A stretch of DNA of 64,000 nucleotides from Otis tarda. Its lineage: Eukaryota; Chordata; Aves; Otidiformes; Otididae. The stretch covers positions 37,107,803 through 37,171,802 of the forward strand of contig CM048591.1 of assembly GCA_026413225.1 (NCBI GenBank), given 5' to 3'. Positions 27,501 to 39,500 of the stretch are shown one piece after another (positions within the stretch are counted from its first letter, which is position 1; the number at the start of each line of letters is the position of its first letter). The position numbers and the translations under genes were made by a program. Below the pieces are notes generated by a model that was given only the letters and a program-made list of their open reading frames with translations, ran no database searches and was not told the DNA's origin.

Positions 27501-30500
27501 GTAATAGGTTTTTGTGTATTGTTTTTATAGCCATTTAGTCTGGGTGTTGTATGTGCTCCTTTAATCTCTGTGGATAGTCAGCTTTTGAGTGACACCTGGA
27601 TGCATAGGATTGACTTTCTTGTATTCTCAGGTTTTTATGCATACCCAGACTACAAGTTTTCAGTACTTAAAAAACACAGCTAGAATCATAGAAGGATTAG
27701 GGTTGGAAGGAACCTTCAAAGGTCGTCTAGTCCAACCCCTCTGCAAGGAGCAGGGACATCTTCAACTAGATCAGGTTGCTCAGAGCCCCCTCCAACCTGG
27801 CCTTGAATGTTTCCAGGGATGGGGCATCCACCACCTCTCTGGGCAACCTGTTCCAGTGTTCTACAACTCTCATTGTACAAATTTTTTTCCTAATGTCTAA
27901 TCTAAATCTACCTCCCTCTGTTTTGAAACCACTACCCCTAGTCCTGTCACAACAGGCCCTACTGAAGAATCTCTCCCCATCTTTCCTGTAGGCCCCCTTG
28001 AGGTACTGGAAGACCTCTATAAAGGTCTCTAGGGAACCTCCTCTTCTCCAGGCTGAACAGCCCCAACTCTCTCAGCCTGTCCTCATAGGAGAGGTGCTCC
28101 AGCCCTATATTTTTCACTTAAGGCTTAATAACCTGCTAAAGAGCAGTAACTAACAACCTAAACAAGTTGAGATGTAGTTACCTCACGGCTGGAGAGTGAA
28201 CATTAAAGCAAAACTGCTTAACATGTTTAGATAACAATTGTTAGAGGCCAGAACCCATATAGTCTCCTTTAAGGTACAGAAAGAACTGTTTTAAGGGGTC
28301 AAAGGAAGCTTGGAGTGATAGAAAGGAAAAGGATGCGGAATTCTAATTTAAGTAGTAAATCAAGAAAGTGATGTTTTGCTGTTAGAATCCATTTTAGCTA
28401 GCAGGTTTCTAAGTCTTATTCCCTGCTTGTTGTACTCCTTCCCAAGGGAACTTGCCTCTTTGCATGGACTAAGAGACGTGTCTCAGTATCTGTGTCCGTT
28501 TATGCCATCTGCAGCTTGTTCTCCTCACTCAGAATAAAAAAATTAGTAATTCCTTTACTTAATATATATAAAGAATATATATTGTGTGTTACAGTGGGAT
28601 CCCATATGAAAAGCAGTCAAGCTCACTTATAAAGTAGCCCTCAGGTGAAAGGCTATATCTGTTACCCAGGTGTTCTCTGAAGAAATCTTATAGTGATTGG
28701 CCATGTAAGATCCACTTCTGACTTACTCTGTAATTCTGCAGGGGAGGCAGGCAGAGCTGGAAATGCAGTTAAAACATGGAAAAGAGGATCCTGAAGAGAT
28801 GCAGTACAAACAATTTACAGCCTGGCTCTGGTAAGTAAGTGCCTGTCTGCCCCTGATCACTTGTAATGGCAAGTGGGTGGTCAGAGGAGGGCAAGACTTC
28901 AAAGCCTTCAGTTTTGCAAGTTCGAAGACTGTATGAGCACTAATTAAAAAAAAAAACAAAAAACCCCAGAAAAAAGCAGCAACCAGGTACAATGATCAAG
29001 GCAGGGGGGAAGGGGAAGCAGGAAGAAAGAGACTGCTGGGTAACTGTTTGTAAGGATTCCCATATGCATGAGTTCACAGGTGTCTTCCCCAGGACAGTGT
29101 CTGAAACTTTGTAGGTTGAGCAACTGGAAGGAATGGAAAACTATTTTTTTGTGTCATGTTAAATCAGAAGGAATATGCAAGCAGCAAAACTTATTTGTGA
29201 AGACTGTAAGCTATCTCACTAAAAGTGGCTTGATGAAAGAAGTGTAAGCCATGGTATGATGTATGTCGTAGTGAACTGAGACACACCTCAGTTCACATGT
29301 TAAGTTGGCTATGTTGAGCTTGAGGATGTTGTCTAAAACCAAGTACATGATACAAACCCTGATCCATATCCTCAACTACTGCTGTTTCAGTCAACTGAGG
29401 AGTTTCTCTTAGGGATTTGGCCATGTATGTGACCGGCCAAAGGGACAAAGTGGGAAGTGAGAGACTTCAAGGAGGGAAAGAACTATGTATCCATGGACAG
29501 CATAAATACCTATTTCTGTTTATAAGTGCATTGGGAACAATGTACAAACAAAACCAAAATGTGTTTTGTCCATTTCAGTCAAAAAGGTGTTACTAAGTCC
29601 CACTCAGTAAGAGTACAAAATTTGTCTGTTGTTTTAGTCTAGCTACGTCTAGATTAGAGGGTTTCATAGCAAGATCCAGAATGATATGGTATTCTAGCAG
29701 AGATTCTTTATGTACTAGTGGCAGAGTTTTCTGTTGTTGCTTTGTTGAAACCCTTTCTTGGTAGGATATAAAAAGAAAACATTTTCCAGGTTAGAAGAAT
29801 GCCTATAGCAATGCTATTTTTGTAGATTTCTCCTGAAACACTTTCTGCTCTGTGTTTCCTAAACAATGTTAATGTAAGCTATGTAAAAAATTAACAAAAT
29901 TCCCCTTAACAGCAGAGAAATCAAAGCAGTAAGTGAACTGAGAGCCTGGTATTAGCTTTCATGTCTTTTCCTGTTCCCCCTTAATTGTTTGGTGTTTCAG
30001 ACCTCTAGCTTCAGTACCCATTAAGCATTTGTATTGCTCACTGAGTTTAGCGTGGTTGTGGACAGCTTGATATAAACCGTAGTGTTAATGCTTTATTGTA
30101 TATGTACTGTGCAATTTTGTGTTGGTGTTTTCCAAGTTGATGCGTTTCTAGTGTTAGGTGGGTTTGAAACTGTGCAAAAACAGTGTGGTTACAAAGGGAA
30201 AGCCTGAGTAGGTTTCTTTTAAAGCTTGAGTATAACTCAGTCTTGAAACATGTCCCTATTTTATGAGGTATGCATTTTTACTCTTCTAATCATATGTTGT
30301 GTAACTGTGACTGGAGTGTATCTTTTTCTGTAGGATGACAGTCATGGCCAGGATGGTACTGTATGTTGTAGAATAGAGGATCTCTTTCCTCACCCAAACC
30401 TGGCAGTATAGAAGGTTCACTGCATCTCTGCTTCTATCTTGTAATGAATGCAAAACTAAATGAATGCAGACAAGTAGCCTATTATAAATCAACTACAGTA

Positions 30501-33500
30501 ATATGTAAGAAATTGTAACTACTCCTATGGCTTTCAGTTAACTGGTTTCAGGTTACTATACTGCCTAACAGCGTAAGTGCCCATACTTGTTTCCAGTATA
30601 TAGTAAGTGTTGGATAAATTGTTAGGTTGTCCATTGTAAAACATTCACTTCATTATGCTAAGACAGAGCACAGTGATCTGGAAACTTATGTGTTAACAGT
30701 TCAAAGAACAGATTTATGACTATTGCATGAACCTGCAGTTTGCAAGTGATATGAAGTCAAATAAGAGCCCTTTATAAAACATTGGTGAGCATGAAGAAAT
30801 GCTGAGTATGTAAGCACAGTTTTAATGCTTGTGATTAATATGCACTAAGTCTTCTGATAGCGAGATAAGGTAATTGTTAACCAAGAATGGACATGTGTAA
30901 GGCATACAAGGAAATTAGCTGAGTTCATGCTATAGTATAATTAATGTGGTGTCAATTCTTTCTGTTACAGGGTCAGAGATATGTTGACCGATGTCATCAA
31001 AAGTGCTTCCAAGTAAGAACTGCTGGTTTATTACAGATGAGAATAAGTTCTCTTTTGTGGCAGATGTAAGATGATACTTTCTGCAATTGGTTATCTGCCA
31101 TTATTTCACATGACTACCATTCAGGAAATGAATGGTAGTCATGTGAAATATGACACTTCACCACCTTGTGCTTTGAGATTTTTTGAGATTAATACAAAAC
31201 TTTTTTTTTAAGCTGAGTTTTCAGTGATAGCTGTTCGGCTAAGTCTCCTCAACAGATGCTGTTGCAGTTAAGTGGCACATGCCTGTCTAGCATTCTCCTT
31301 TGAAGAGGTTTTAGTATTGTCCTATGTAGATTTGGTACTACCAAAGACGGACTGGTGCATTTCTGTGAGAGCTATTTACTCTGCAGGGTGGTGCACTCAT
31401 TATAGTGGAAGCAAGCTTCTGTTTTTTGTACAACTTCGTGTGTGCTAGGCTTTGTATAAAAGACAAACCAAAAAAAAGACAAACGCTTCTGTCCCTCATT
31501 CCTTCTCGAATTCCTGAACATGAAATGGAATAGACTTTGCTGAGCTAGAGGACAGCCCAATAAAGTTCCTAGGTGTAAAGGCTTTCCCTCCTGGACCATC
31601 TGTAGCATAACTTTCCTACATTGAGGTACATGTTTTCTTGTCTGCATCTTTATTATGCTTCTTAACTGTTTCCCTTTTTCTGTCCAGAGACAGTCCAGTG
31701 GTGAAAGGAAACTCTATTTTGGCCTTAACTGGTCTTGCAGTTGCTGTAGCCAAATATGAAAGCAGCCTCTCCTCAGACACTGAAGGGATGCCTACGGTGA
31801 GTCAATCTGGGAAAGAGATTCTGTGCTTTTAGTGGAATATCATGAAGCAATATGACCAGGTGTTTGGGGAGCTGGTAAGTGGATGTTAAGTACTTCAAAT
31901 TTTGAAGTTCAAATTTCACCCTGCTCAGTGGAGGGCATCTGATAGCTGCTGTGTGATCTATACAGAAGCAGTCAGAGTGTTTAGACGCCTTCTCACAAGA
32001 AACATTGACTAATAATTTATTTATTGGTTTTGACAGATGAGATAGAGGTCTGGTGGACACTGAAACCCAGCCAGCCTCTCTTCTCATCATTTTTCACTGA
32101 ATAGTCTATCTGTTCAACAGTAGTGTCTGGAGGGTCAGCATTGCCAAGTAAATCATGCTACTTACTGTACACAAAAATGACAAAATAATCTCATTCCTGG
32201 TGGATCATCAACTGGAACATCTGCTGCTGAGCTTCTGTTCAGGTAGGACCTGGTTTAAGAAGAAATAATGATTAATATTTGGGTTTGTTTTTTGCAGACT
32301 GAGCCTGGTTTCCTTCCCACAAAAGACTGGATTTCTATGGTCACAGAGACCCTCTTTAGTATTGTGAATAGCCGCTATCACCCTAAAGGTCAAGTCTTCC
32401 CATGGTTCTACCAGGTATGTGTTGTGGTGTTATAGGCAAGAGAATATATCTTTATTTTGTACCTGGAGTTCTTAGTGTGGAATTTCCTGATTCTCTTTGC
32501 CCTCTAGTAGTTGTAACACAGGAGAATGAAAAATTCTTTTGTTTTCGTTCTTTTTGTTTCATTGTGTTTTCTGCCTCTGTTTGGGTTTGCACTGAGTTTT
32601 TGTCTTTATTACCAAAATAGTAAAAACTACATGGAAGGATACATGAACAAAGGAAACTTAAAAGCAAAAAAGGCCTCCAAAACCTAGAATATTCAACATG
32701 TATGTACAAAACCAAACCTTATAATGTGAAGAGATTCTCCTTAGACCACACTATCAAACTCTTTAGTGACTCTGACACCATTCCTTAAGGCTCTGAAATG
32801 CATACTTCCTCAAAATCTCATAGTTATGGGGCCAGTGATTCTTGTTTTACAGTAGCTCTTGAGCCACTGAGGGCCAGTAGAAGTTGTACCATATATGCTT
32901 GTAGTGTGATAACCAGCCTGAAATTCTCAAGCCGTTTAAGTATCATGTAGTTCTTAACTAGGACCTGGGAACGGACTGAAAGCTCAGTATAGACTTGAAG
33001 GAATAGGTATTGCTTACTCTTGACTATCTGTAGTCAAAATGACCAGATTGGAGATTGTTTGTGTTGTGGATGCAGAAGGGAACTCGGGTCCTACAAGGCC
33101 AAATACTAGCCTGCTAACGTATCATAATGTTTCCTAACCAAAATTTAATTAACGGCATTCGTGCATGGCATTTAGTCCAGTAGTGATATGTTGGCATGAA
33201 AAAGCTGAAAATTACTGATGGACCTGAGTCAGCTCTGGCACGTGACCTGTGTCATCACTGATAGGGGGCATAGATCACCAAATCAAATGTAGTGTTAAGT
33301 AAATGTTGGATTGGTTGGCTGTAAGGAAATTCACCTGCTTGGTTGGCACTAGCAGTTCTTGCCGAATTGTTCTGTGACTCCTGCCTTTGAAAATAATGCT
33401 GTTTAAGAAAGGTATTTTTGAGATGGAGCAGTGTGACAATGTTTCTAAAATCCACTCTGCTTAAAAAAAAAAAAAAAAATAAAAATCATATGTTTGTAAA

Positions 33501-36500
33501 ATTCTAAGGCACTCAATAGAAATCTCTGTCTTGCAGAGTGCCTTGCATCCTGATGGGATTTTTCTTCTTTTCCTTTTCACATTTGCATGTGGAAGTTGAT
33601 AAATATATATTAGGTTATTACTTGCACTCAGTCCGTTGCTTTACAAGTAGAGGTAGATGGATGCATTTTACTTTTCAAGAAGGCAAGGAATTAAAAACCT
33701 TTATAAGGGATCTTTTTTTTTCTAGAAAGCATCTCTACTAATTGTCTTGCAAGATCTCATGATATCTTCTTGTCCTAGACGTGATGCTTTTTCCAACTCA
33801 GTGAGTTCTTGGTGTGGTATAATTACAGATGTACATTAACATCATGGCTGGCTTCTGTTTGCCCTTCTGATCACACTGCTGAGTATTTTAAGAAGAAAGG
33901 TGAAAACTAAAATAGAGCAAAGTATTTATGTGCAGACTAGCTGTTAAATTCTAGTTGCATCCTGTCTTACCCTGTGTTTGCAGTTTCATATGTGACAATT
34001 TTATTTACACTTAGAAATTATATTCTGTATTACCCTAGTTTTAAGCTGTTTGCAAGGTAAGGCAAATAGAAAAGTTACCACAGGCAGTTCCATGAAATAC
34101 TGTTTATTGTCAGATTGCAATACATCTGTGCTGTTGTTTGCTCTATAGGTATTTATTTTAAATTCCTAAATTGCTGAGTATTACTGCCTGGAAAGGAGTT
34201 TTATTTCCTTCTCCGAAGAGGAAAAGAAAAACATATATCTTTTTTATGTTTTTCTAGAAATCTTACTCAGGTGAAAATACTGCTAGTATTATAGCTCGTT
34301 CCTGTGCAGCCACTGCTTTGTCTCTCCTGGTGCCAGTTTTCATTGTATCGTGCAAGGAGAAGGTTGAGGAGGTCCTGAAAATGCTGACTGACAGGTTACC
34401 TGGGAAACCAAATGCTGATGAGTCTCAAGCTGTTCAAGTCCACATGGGCCTTGGTTTGGGGATGTTTATCTCACGTTTGTATGAAGAAAAAGTTAGGTAA
34501 GGATTACCATATAACGTACATGTGCAAATAACTTCCTTATTTTTCCTGCATGTGGCCTTAAATTCTGAGAAATTAAGGTATTTACAAGTCATAAGCCAAT
34601 GATTCTTGAGAAGCTTTACAGTGTTTCTTAGAAGGTGTCTTTGATTATGAGTGTTCACCACCCCGCCCCCGTGCCATCCTGGATATTTTGCCATTCTTTC
34701 AGGATGAATGATTCATTTTCATAATATCCTAATGTACATATGCAAAGCAGTCAGCTAGAAGAGCCACACATATGCTTTTAAAGGCGACAAGCTGCTCTAG
34801 GAGTTTAATCGTAAAATAATTCAGTTCTCATCAGTTCCTTTCTAAGTGATGGTCTGGACACTGGATAGTGTCCACTTACATCATGTGAGTTACACATATA
34901 GGGATGGAGCTACAGCCACAATTTTGGAGTATGTGAATCTTTGTTCTGGGAGTTGATTCGTTTGGCAAGAGGTATGGACATTAATAAATTTATAAAAAAA
35001 ATTCTTATGGACTATACCAGTTCTTATTCTTCTACCCTGCATAATTTCAAAGCATAATCTCACACATTCTTCCAAGCATTGACTTGCAACAATAGCAAAA
35101 GTTGTAGGGATGTAGCTATAGCTAATATCAAATAATAGAGTTAGTTTGTGTTAAAAATCTCCTGTTCATTAAGTACATTAAGTTCATTAAGTACATGTTT
35201 TGTGTACAAAATGTGTACATGTTTTGTAAGAGGGGAGTCCCTATGATGTCTTTGGTGTGAGACCTAAGTGCTTCCTTTTTTATCAATAAGTTAGTCAAAG
35301 AGATGGTGAGAGAATTACGGAGTTAATATCTTAAAATGTCGTGAATTTTCAGGTTAGAAATAGTTACGAGTCTAGCTGAGAGTCATATTCTATCAGTATC
35401 CTCTTTCTACTGTCAGGCGTGTTTTACAAAGCCTGGGTGCTGGGTATCTTTCTGGGTGTTGTGTAAATAATGGTTGCCAGTTATTGTCTGAATAGGTTTT
35501 TATTATTTGTATATGTGTTTATATGAGCATGGCACAGAGACCAGTCATATAGTTACTGCTTGCAGACTAGTATGAGAACCTGTTACAGCAAGAAAAGAAC
35601 TTTATTTACTCACACATTCAGTCTTAGCAGGAGGTTTAATATCCTGTATGATTTAAAGAGCAGAGCTACGTGTTGCATTTTTTTTTTTTGTTTCTGTTTT
35701 GGTTTGGTTTTGTAGTGATGTACCTGGTCAACAGATGAACCTACTTCTAATGAAGTCCCTGGATGTGCTGGAAGACTGCTGCTTTGACACCAGTCTGGAG
35801 TACAAGTGAGTTTCCTTTGTTACTGATGATATTTTGTTTTATTTTAGAGTTCTACCTTTTTAATGTATGCTTTTATTCCTTAATATTCTACACAGAAGAG
35901 TGTAAGGATAGGATAAGGAGACAGCCTGTTCTGAGTACTTCCATAGAGTCACCAGCTCTTCCTGGCTGGCAAGGACCTTGAGAGGTCCACATGCCTCTCC
36001 AAAGCAAAACTCAGCCATGGACTTGATCTGCATTGCCCAAGGCTTTACAGTCAGGGTTTGAAACCCCCAACAGCACAACATCTCTGGGCTCTGGCTCCAG
36101 TTTTGGGCTGTCAGTATCTCCGTGTAAACATCTGATGTTTCAGCTTGCGCCCACTGCCTCTCCAGTCTCCCACTGTGCAAGAGCCCAGCTACATCTCTTC
36201 AATCCTTTCCTGTCAGTGCTGGCAATGCTGTTGAGTGGCCCCAAAGCTATCTGTTCTCCCAGATGGACCAACTGTGATCCCACAGCCTCTGCTCTCAGGG
36301 CAAGGGCTCCAGCCTGGCTGCATCGGTAGCCTCCCGTGAACTTGTTCCAGTTTTGTTGGTGTCTGTCTTGCATTCAGAGAAGTATTCCAGGTGTGCTGGT
36401 GAGCAGAGGAGAGGGATAATCCTTCCCCTGGCTCTCATGGCTGTGTGCTGCTCATGCTGCCCGTGTGCTGCTGGCCCTCATCACTGCCTGGGTGCATGTC

Positions 36501-39500
36501 TGGCCCTAGTTCTGGCCCCCCACCAGTGCCCAAGGCTGTCCCTGAGAGCTGATGCTCAGCCACTCTCATCCCAGCCTGTCTGTTGCCAGGTGGAGGACTG
36601 AGTTGATGCATGTTGAATTTCAGGATATTCCTGCTGTTTTATTCCTGTATGTACTATCTCTTCTAAGTGAGCGTGTGCATAAATAAATATAAATATATAA
36701 TACTTCATATATGAACATATATAAATGTATGTACATGCATATATAGCTAACACACACACGTAATTTTTCCATACAGTCCCTAGTGCGAGGAGAAAAGAAG
36801 CCATGTCCACTGCTGCTAATCCCTGCCAACGCACAAGTAAAAACCGTGGGCATGTATAAAGAACCACAGAGTCTTGCTCACAGGCACTGAGAAGACACCA
36901 GCAATTCTAGGAGCAGGGTTGCTCATCTTACCTACACCTGTTGATTAGTGAAGGATGTTTTTGAAAGTCCTTCCTTGATGCTCTTAGGTGGTTGCCAAGG
37001 TGTTCAATGAACTCTAGCTGATTCTGCATTGGCACCTGTTACTGGAATGTGCATGCATGTACAACACAGTGTGAGCTCCCGGAGCAGCTGCCTCACATGG
37101 CTTGTATATCTGGGACAGCCAGGCCGTTAATTTAACAGCTGTTAAATACTGGGTAAAGCCTGTTGAATAGTGAGTAAAGCAAATGTATTTCATTTAGCCG
37201 AGGTTATGCCTCAGGTGTCCCAAAGAGAGCAGCAGCCTTCCACCAGGGCAAGAAATTATTGAAAGGTATTGCACAATTACTAGCCTTGGCAAACCTGGAA
37301 TAATTGAACAACAAAACACCTGTCAGTTGCCATTAAACAACTGTTGTAGCATAGTAGTATGTGTCTTTCAGAGCAGTCATTTTCCCTTTTAAATCAGGGA
37401 AGGAAGTGCAGTATCTTGAGTGCTGCCTCAGTGTGGGTGCAGGTGGTTTTATTCAATTTTGAACATTATTCTGCCTGGCTCTTCCCTGTTCAAAGGAAAC
37501 AACAATAATTCCTGTTTGCCTTTGCACTCCCCTTCTCCAGGGAACCGTCTGAAAAGCCGAGGGGTCACAGCTGCACACCACTGGGCTGTGAACCTGAGTA
37601 GCTTAGTCAGGATTTGGGTTGCCTCTTGAGTGGTGCAGGGTGAGACACATGGTGCGCAGGGACCTTATCAGCTGCATCACTTTACAACAACTGCTGCTGG
37701 TTTTTTGTGCAACTTCTTAGCTGGAGATAAATGCCTGATAGAAAAGCCACGCTAGGCTTCTGTGTCAGCAAAAGGTTGCCAGCAGAATACAAAACAATGG
37801 CAAGCAGGAGTGGGAAGATGGACGGGTGGGTAGTTTTCTATTCTGGATGTAATGGTGTTGTAGTTCAGCCCCGATCAGGACCAGACTACGCAGTCTCTCT
37901 CTCTCGCTCCCCCCACCCTCCGAGAGAATAGGGGGAGATGATGTAAGAAAAACGGCTTGAGGTTTGAGATAAGGACGGGGAGAAATCCTTAAAGTTACTG
38001 TCACGGGCAAAACAGACTTGACTTGGGGAAAACTGTTCATTTATTTCTAAAACTAACAGGAGAATGAGACAGGGAACAAGAAAACCTCCCCCCTCTTCCT
38101 GGGCTTAACTTTATCTCTACTACCTTCCCCTCCCGAGTGGCACAGGGGGGAAGAGGGAGTGGGGGTTGTGGTCAGTTCATCACGCGATGTTTTATGCCAC
38201 TGCTTTATAGTCGGGGGAAGAACTCCTCGCATTCCTCCTCTGCTTCTTCGTGGGGTCCCTCCCACGGGCAACAGTCCTTCGTGAAACTGCTCCGGCGTGG
38301 GTCATTTCTTCCGCGGGGTGCAGTCCCTCCAGAACAGCTGCCCCAGTGGGCCCTCCATGGGCCACAGCCTCCTTCAGGCCTCCACTTGCTCCGGTGTGGG
38401 GTCCTTCACGGGCTGCAGGTGGATCTCTGCTCCTCTGTGGACCTCCATGGGCTGCAGGGGGACAACCTGCTCCACCACGGTCGTCACCACAGGCTGCAGG
38501 GGAATCTTGGCCAGGAGCCGCATTACTCCTCCCCCTCCTTCTGAACTGACTTTGGCTTGCCGTTCCTCGCAACAGGCAGGCAGATACCTCTCAGGATCCT
38601 TTTTACATCTGATTCACTTCTCATCTCCTCTCCACTTCTTGCAGCCAGGCTGGGCCGAGTTGGGCCCAGTCGGCTGCCTGGCGGGAGGCCAGAGGGTGAG
38701 GCCTGCAAGGCCCACAAGGCTCACACCCTCCCCCTCTCTGCCCCTGCTCGGCCGCTTCACATCTTCTCTCCTTTTTTTTTTTCTGTTTTCCCCTTCTTAA
38801 ATACGTTATGGCAGAGGTGTTATCATGGGACATTCTGTTACCAATTGGCTCGGCCTTGGCCAGCAGCAGGTCCGCCCTAGGCCCGGCTGAGTCCACTGAA
38901 CAAAGGGGAGCAACTTCTAGCAGTTTCCTACAGAAGCTGCCACCTTAGGCCCCCCCTCACTAAACAAAACCAGAATAAATGGCTATATTTTTTTGAAGGT
39001 TAGTGTCTAGCGTGAGCACTCTTTGTGAGAAAAGACAGAATGTAAAGCTGTAAAGCTTGCAGTCTTGTCGAAGTTTGGTACTTTTAAACTGCTGTCTGCT
39101 TTTTAAACACAGCAAGGGCCTTTCCAGCCTTTTCCTGCGATGTGATAGGCACGGCCAGCTGTGGGCCCTGTTACATGGACATTGTCATCAGTGTTTCAGC
39201 CGCGCTAAACTGGCGATTCTGCTTTTTTTCCGTTAAAACCGGTGTTTTGAGAGCAGGGATGTTGTGCAGTACAGAGGCGGGAAGGCGGAGTTCCCGTTTT
39301 TGGGAAGGTGGACGGTCATCCTCACCGCTCCTGCGCCTGCCCCCGCCGGGAGGGCGCCGCTCGCCGCTGCCTGGGCTCATGCTGCCCCCTAGCGGAATGC
39401 GGGGCGGCCCGCACCCTGCCGCCTCTCCCGCCCCCCGCCCCGGTCATGTCAGCCTTGGTAGGAGTGTTGGTTTTATATACAATTTTCTTCATTTCATTAG

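Noticed and set aside
27589-27991. Two + strand frames of 71-103 codons
   Set aside because: They are antisense readings of a CR1 3' end.
37131-37146. 16-bp palindrome TTTAACAGCTGTTAAA
   Set aside because: A perfect palindrome with an E-box centre, but such short ones are expected now and then in AT-rich DNA; no further support.
38137-38880. Several overlapping open frames of 90-167 codons on both strands
   Set aside because: They fall inside the GC-rich solo LTR and its tandem units, where stop codons are scarce. None shows a protein family.
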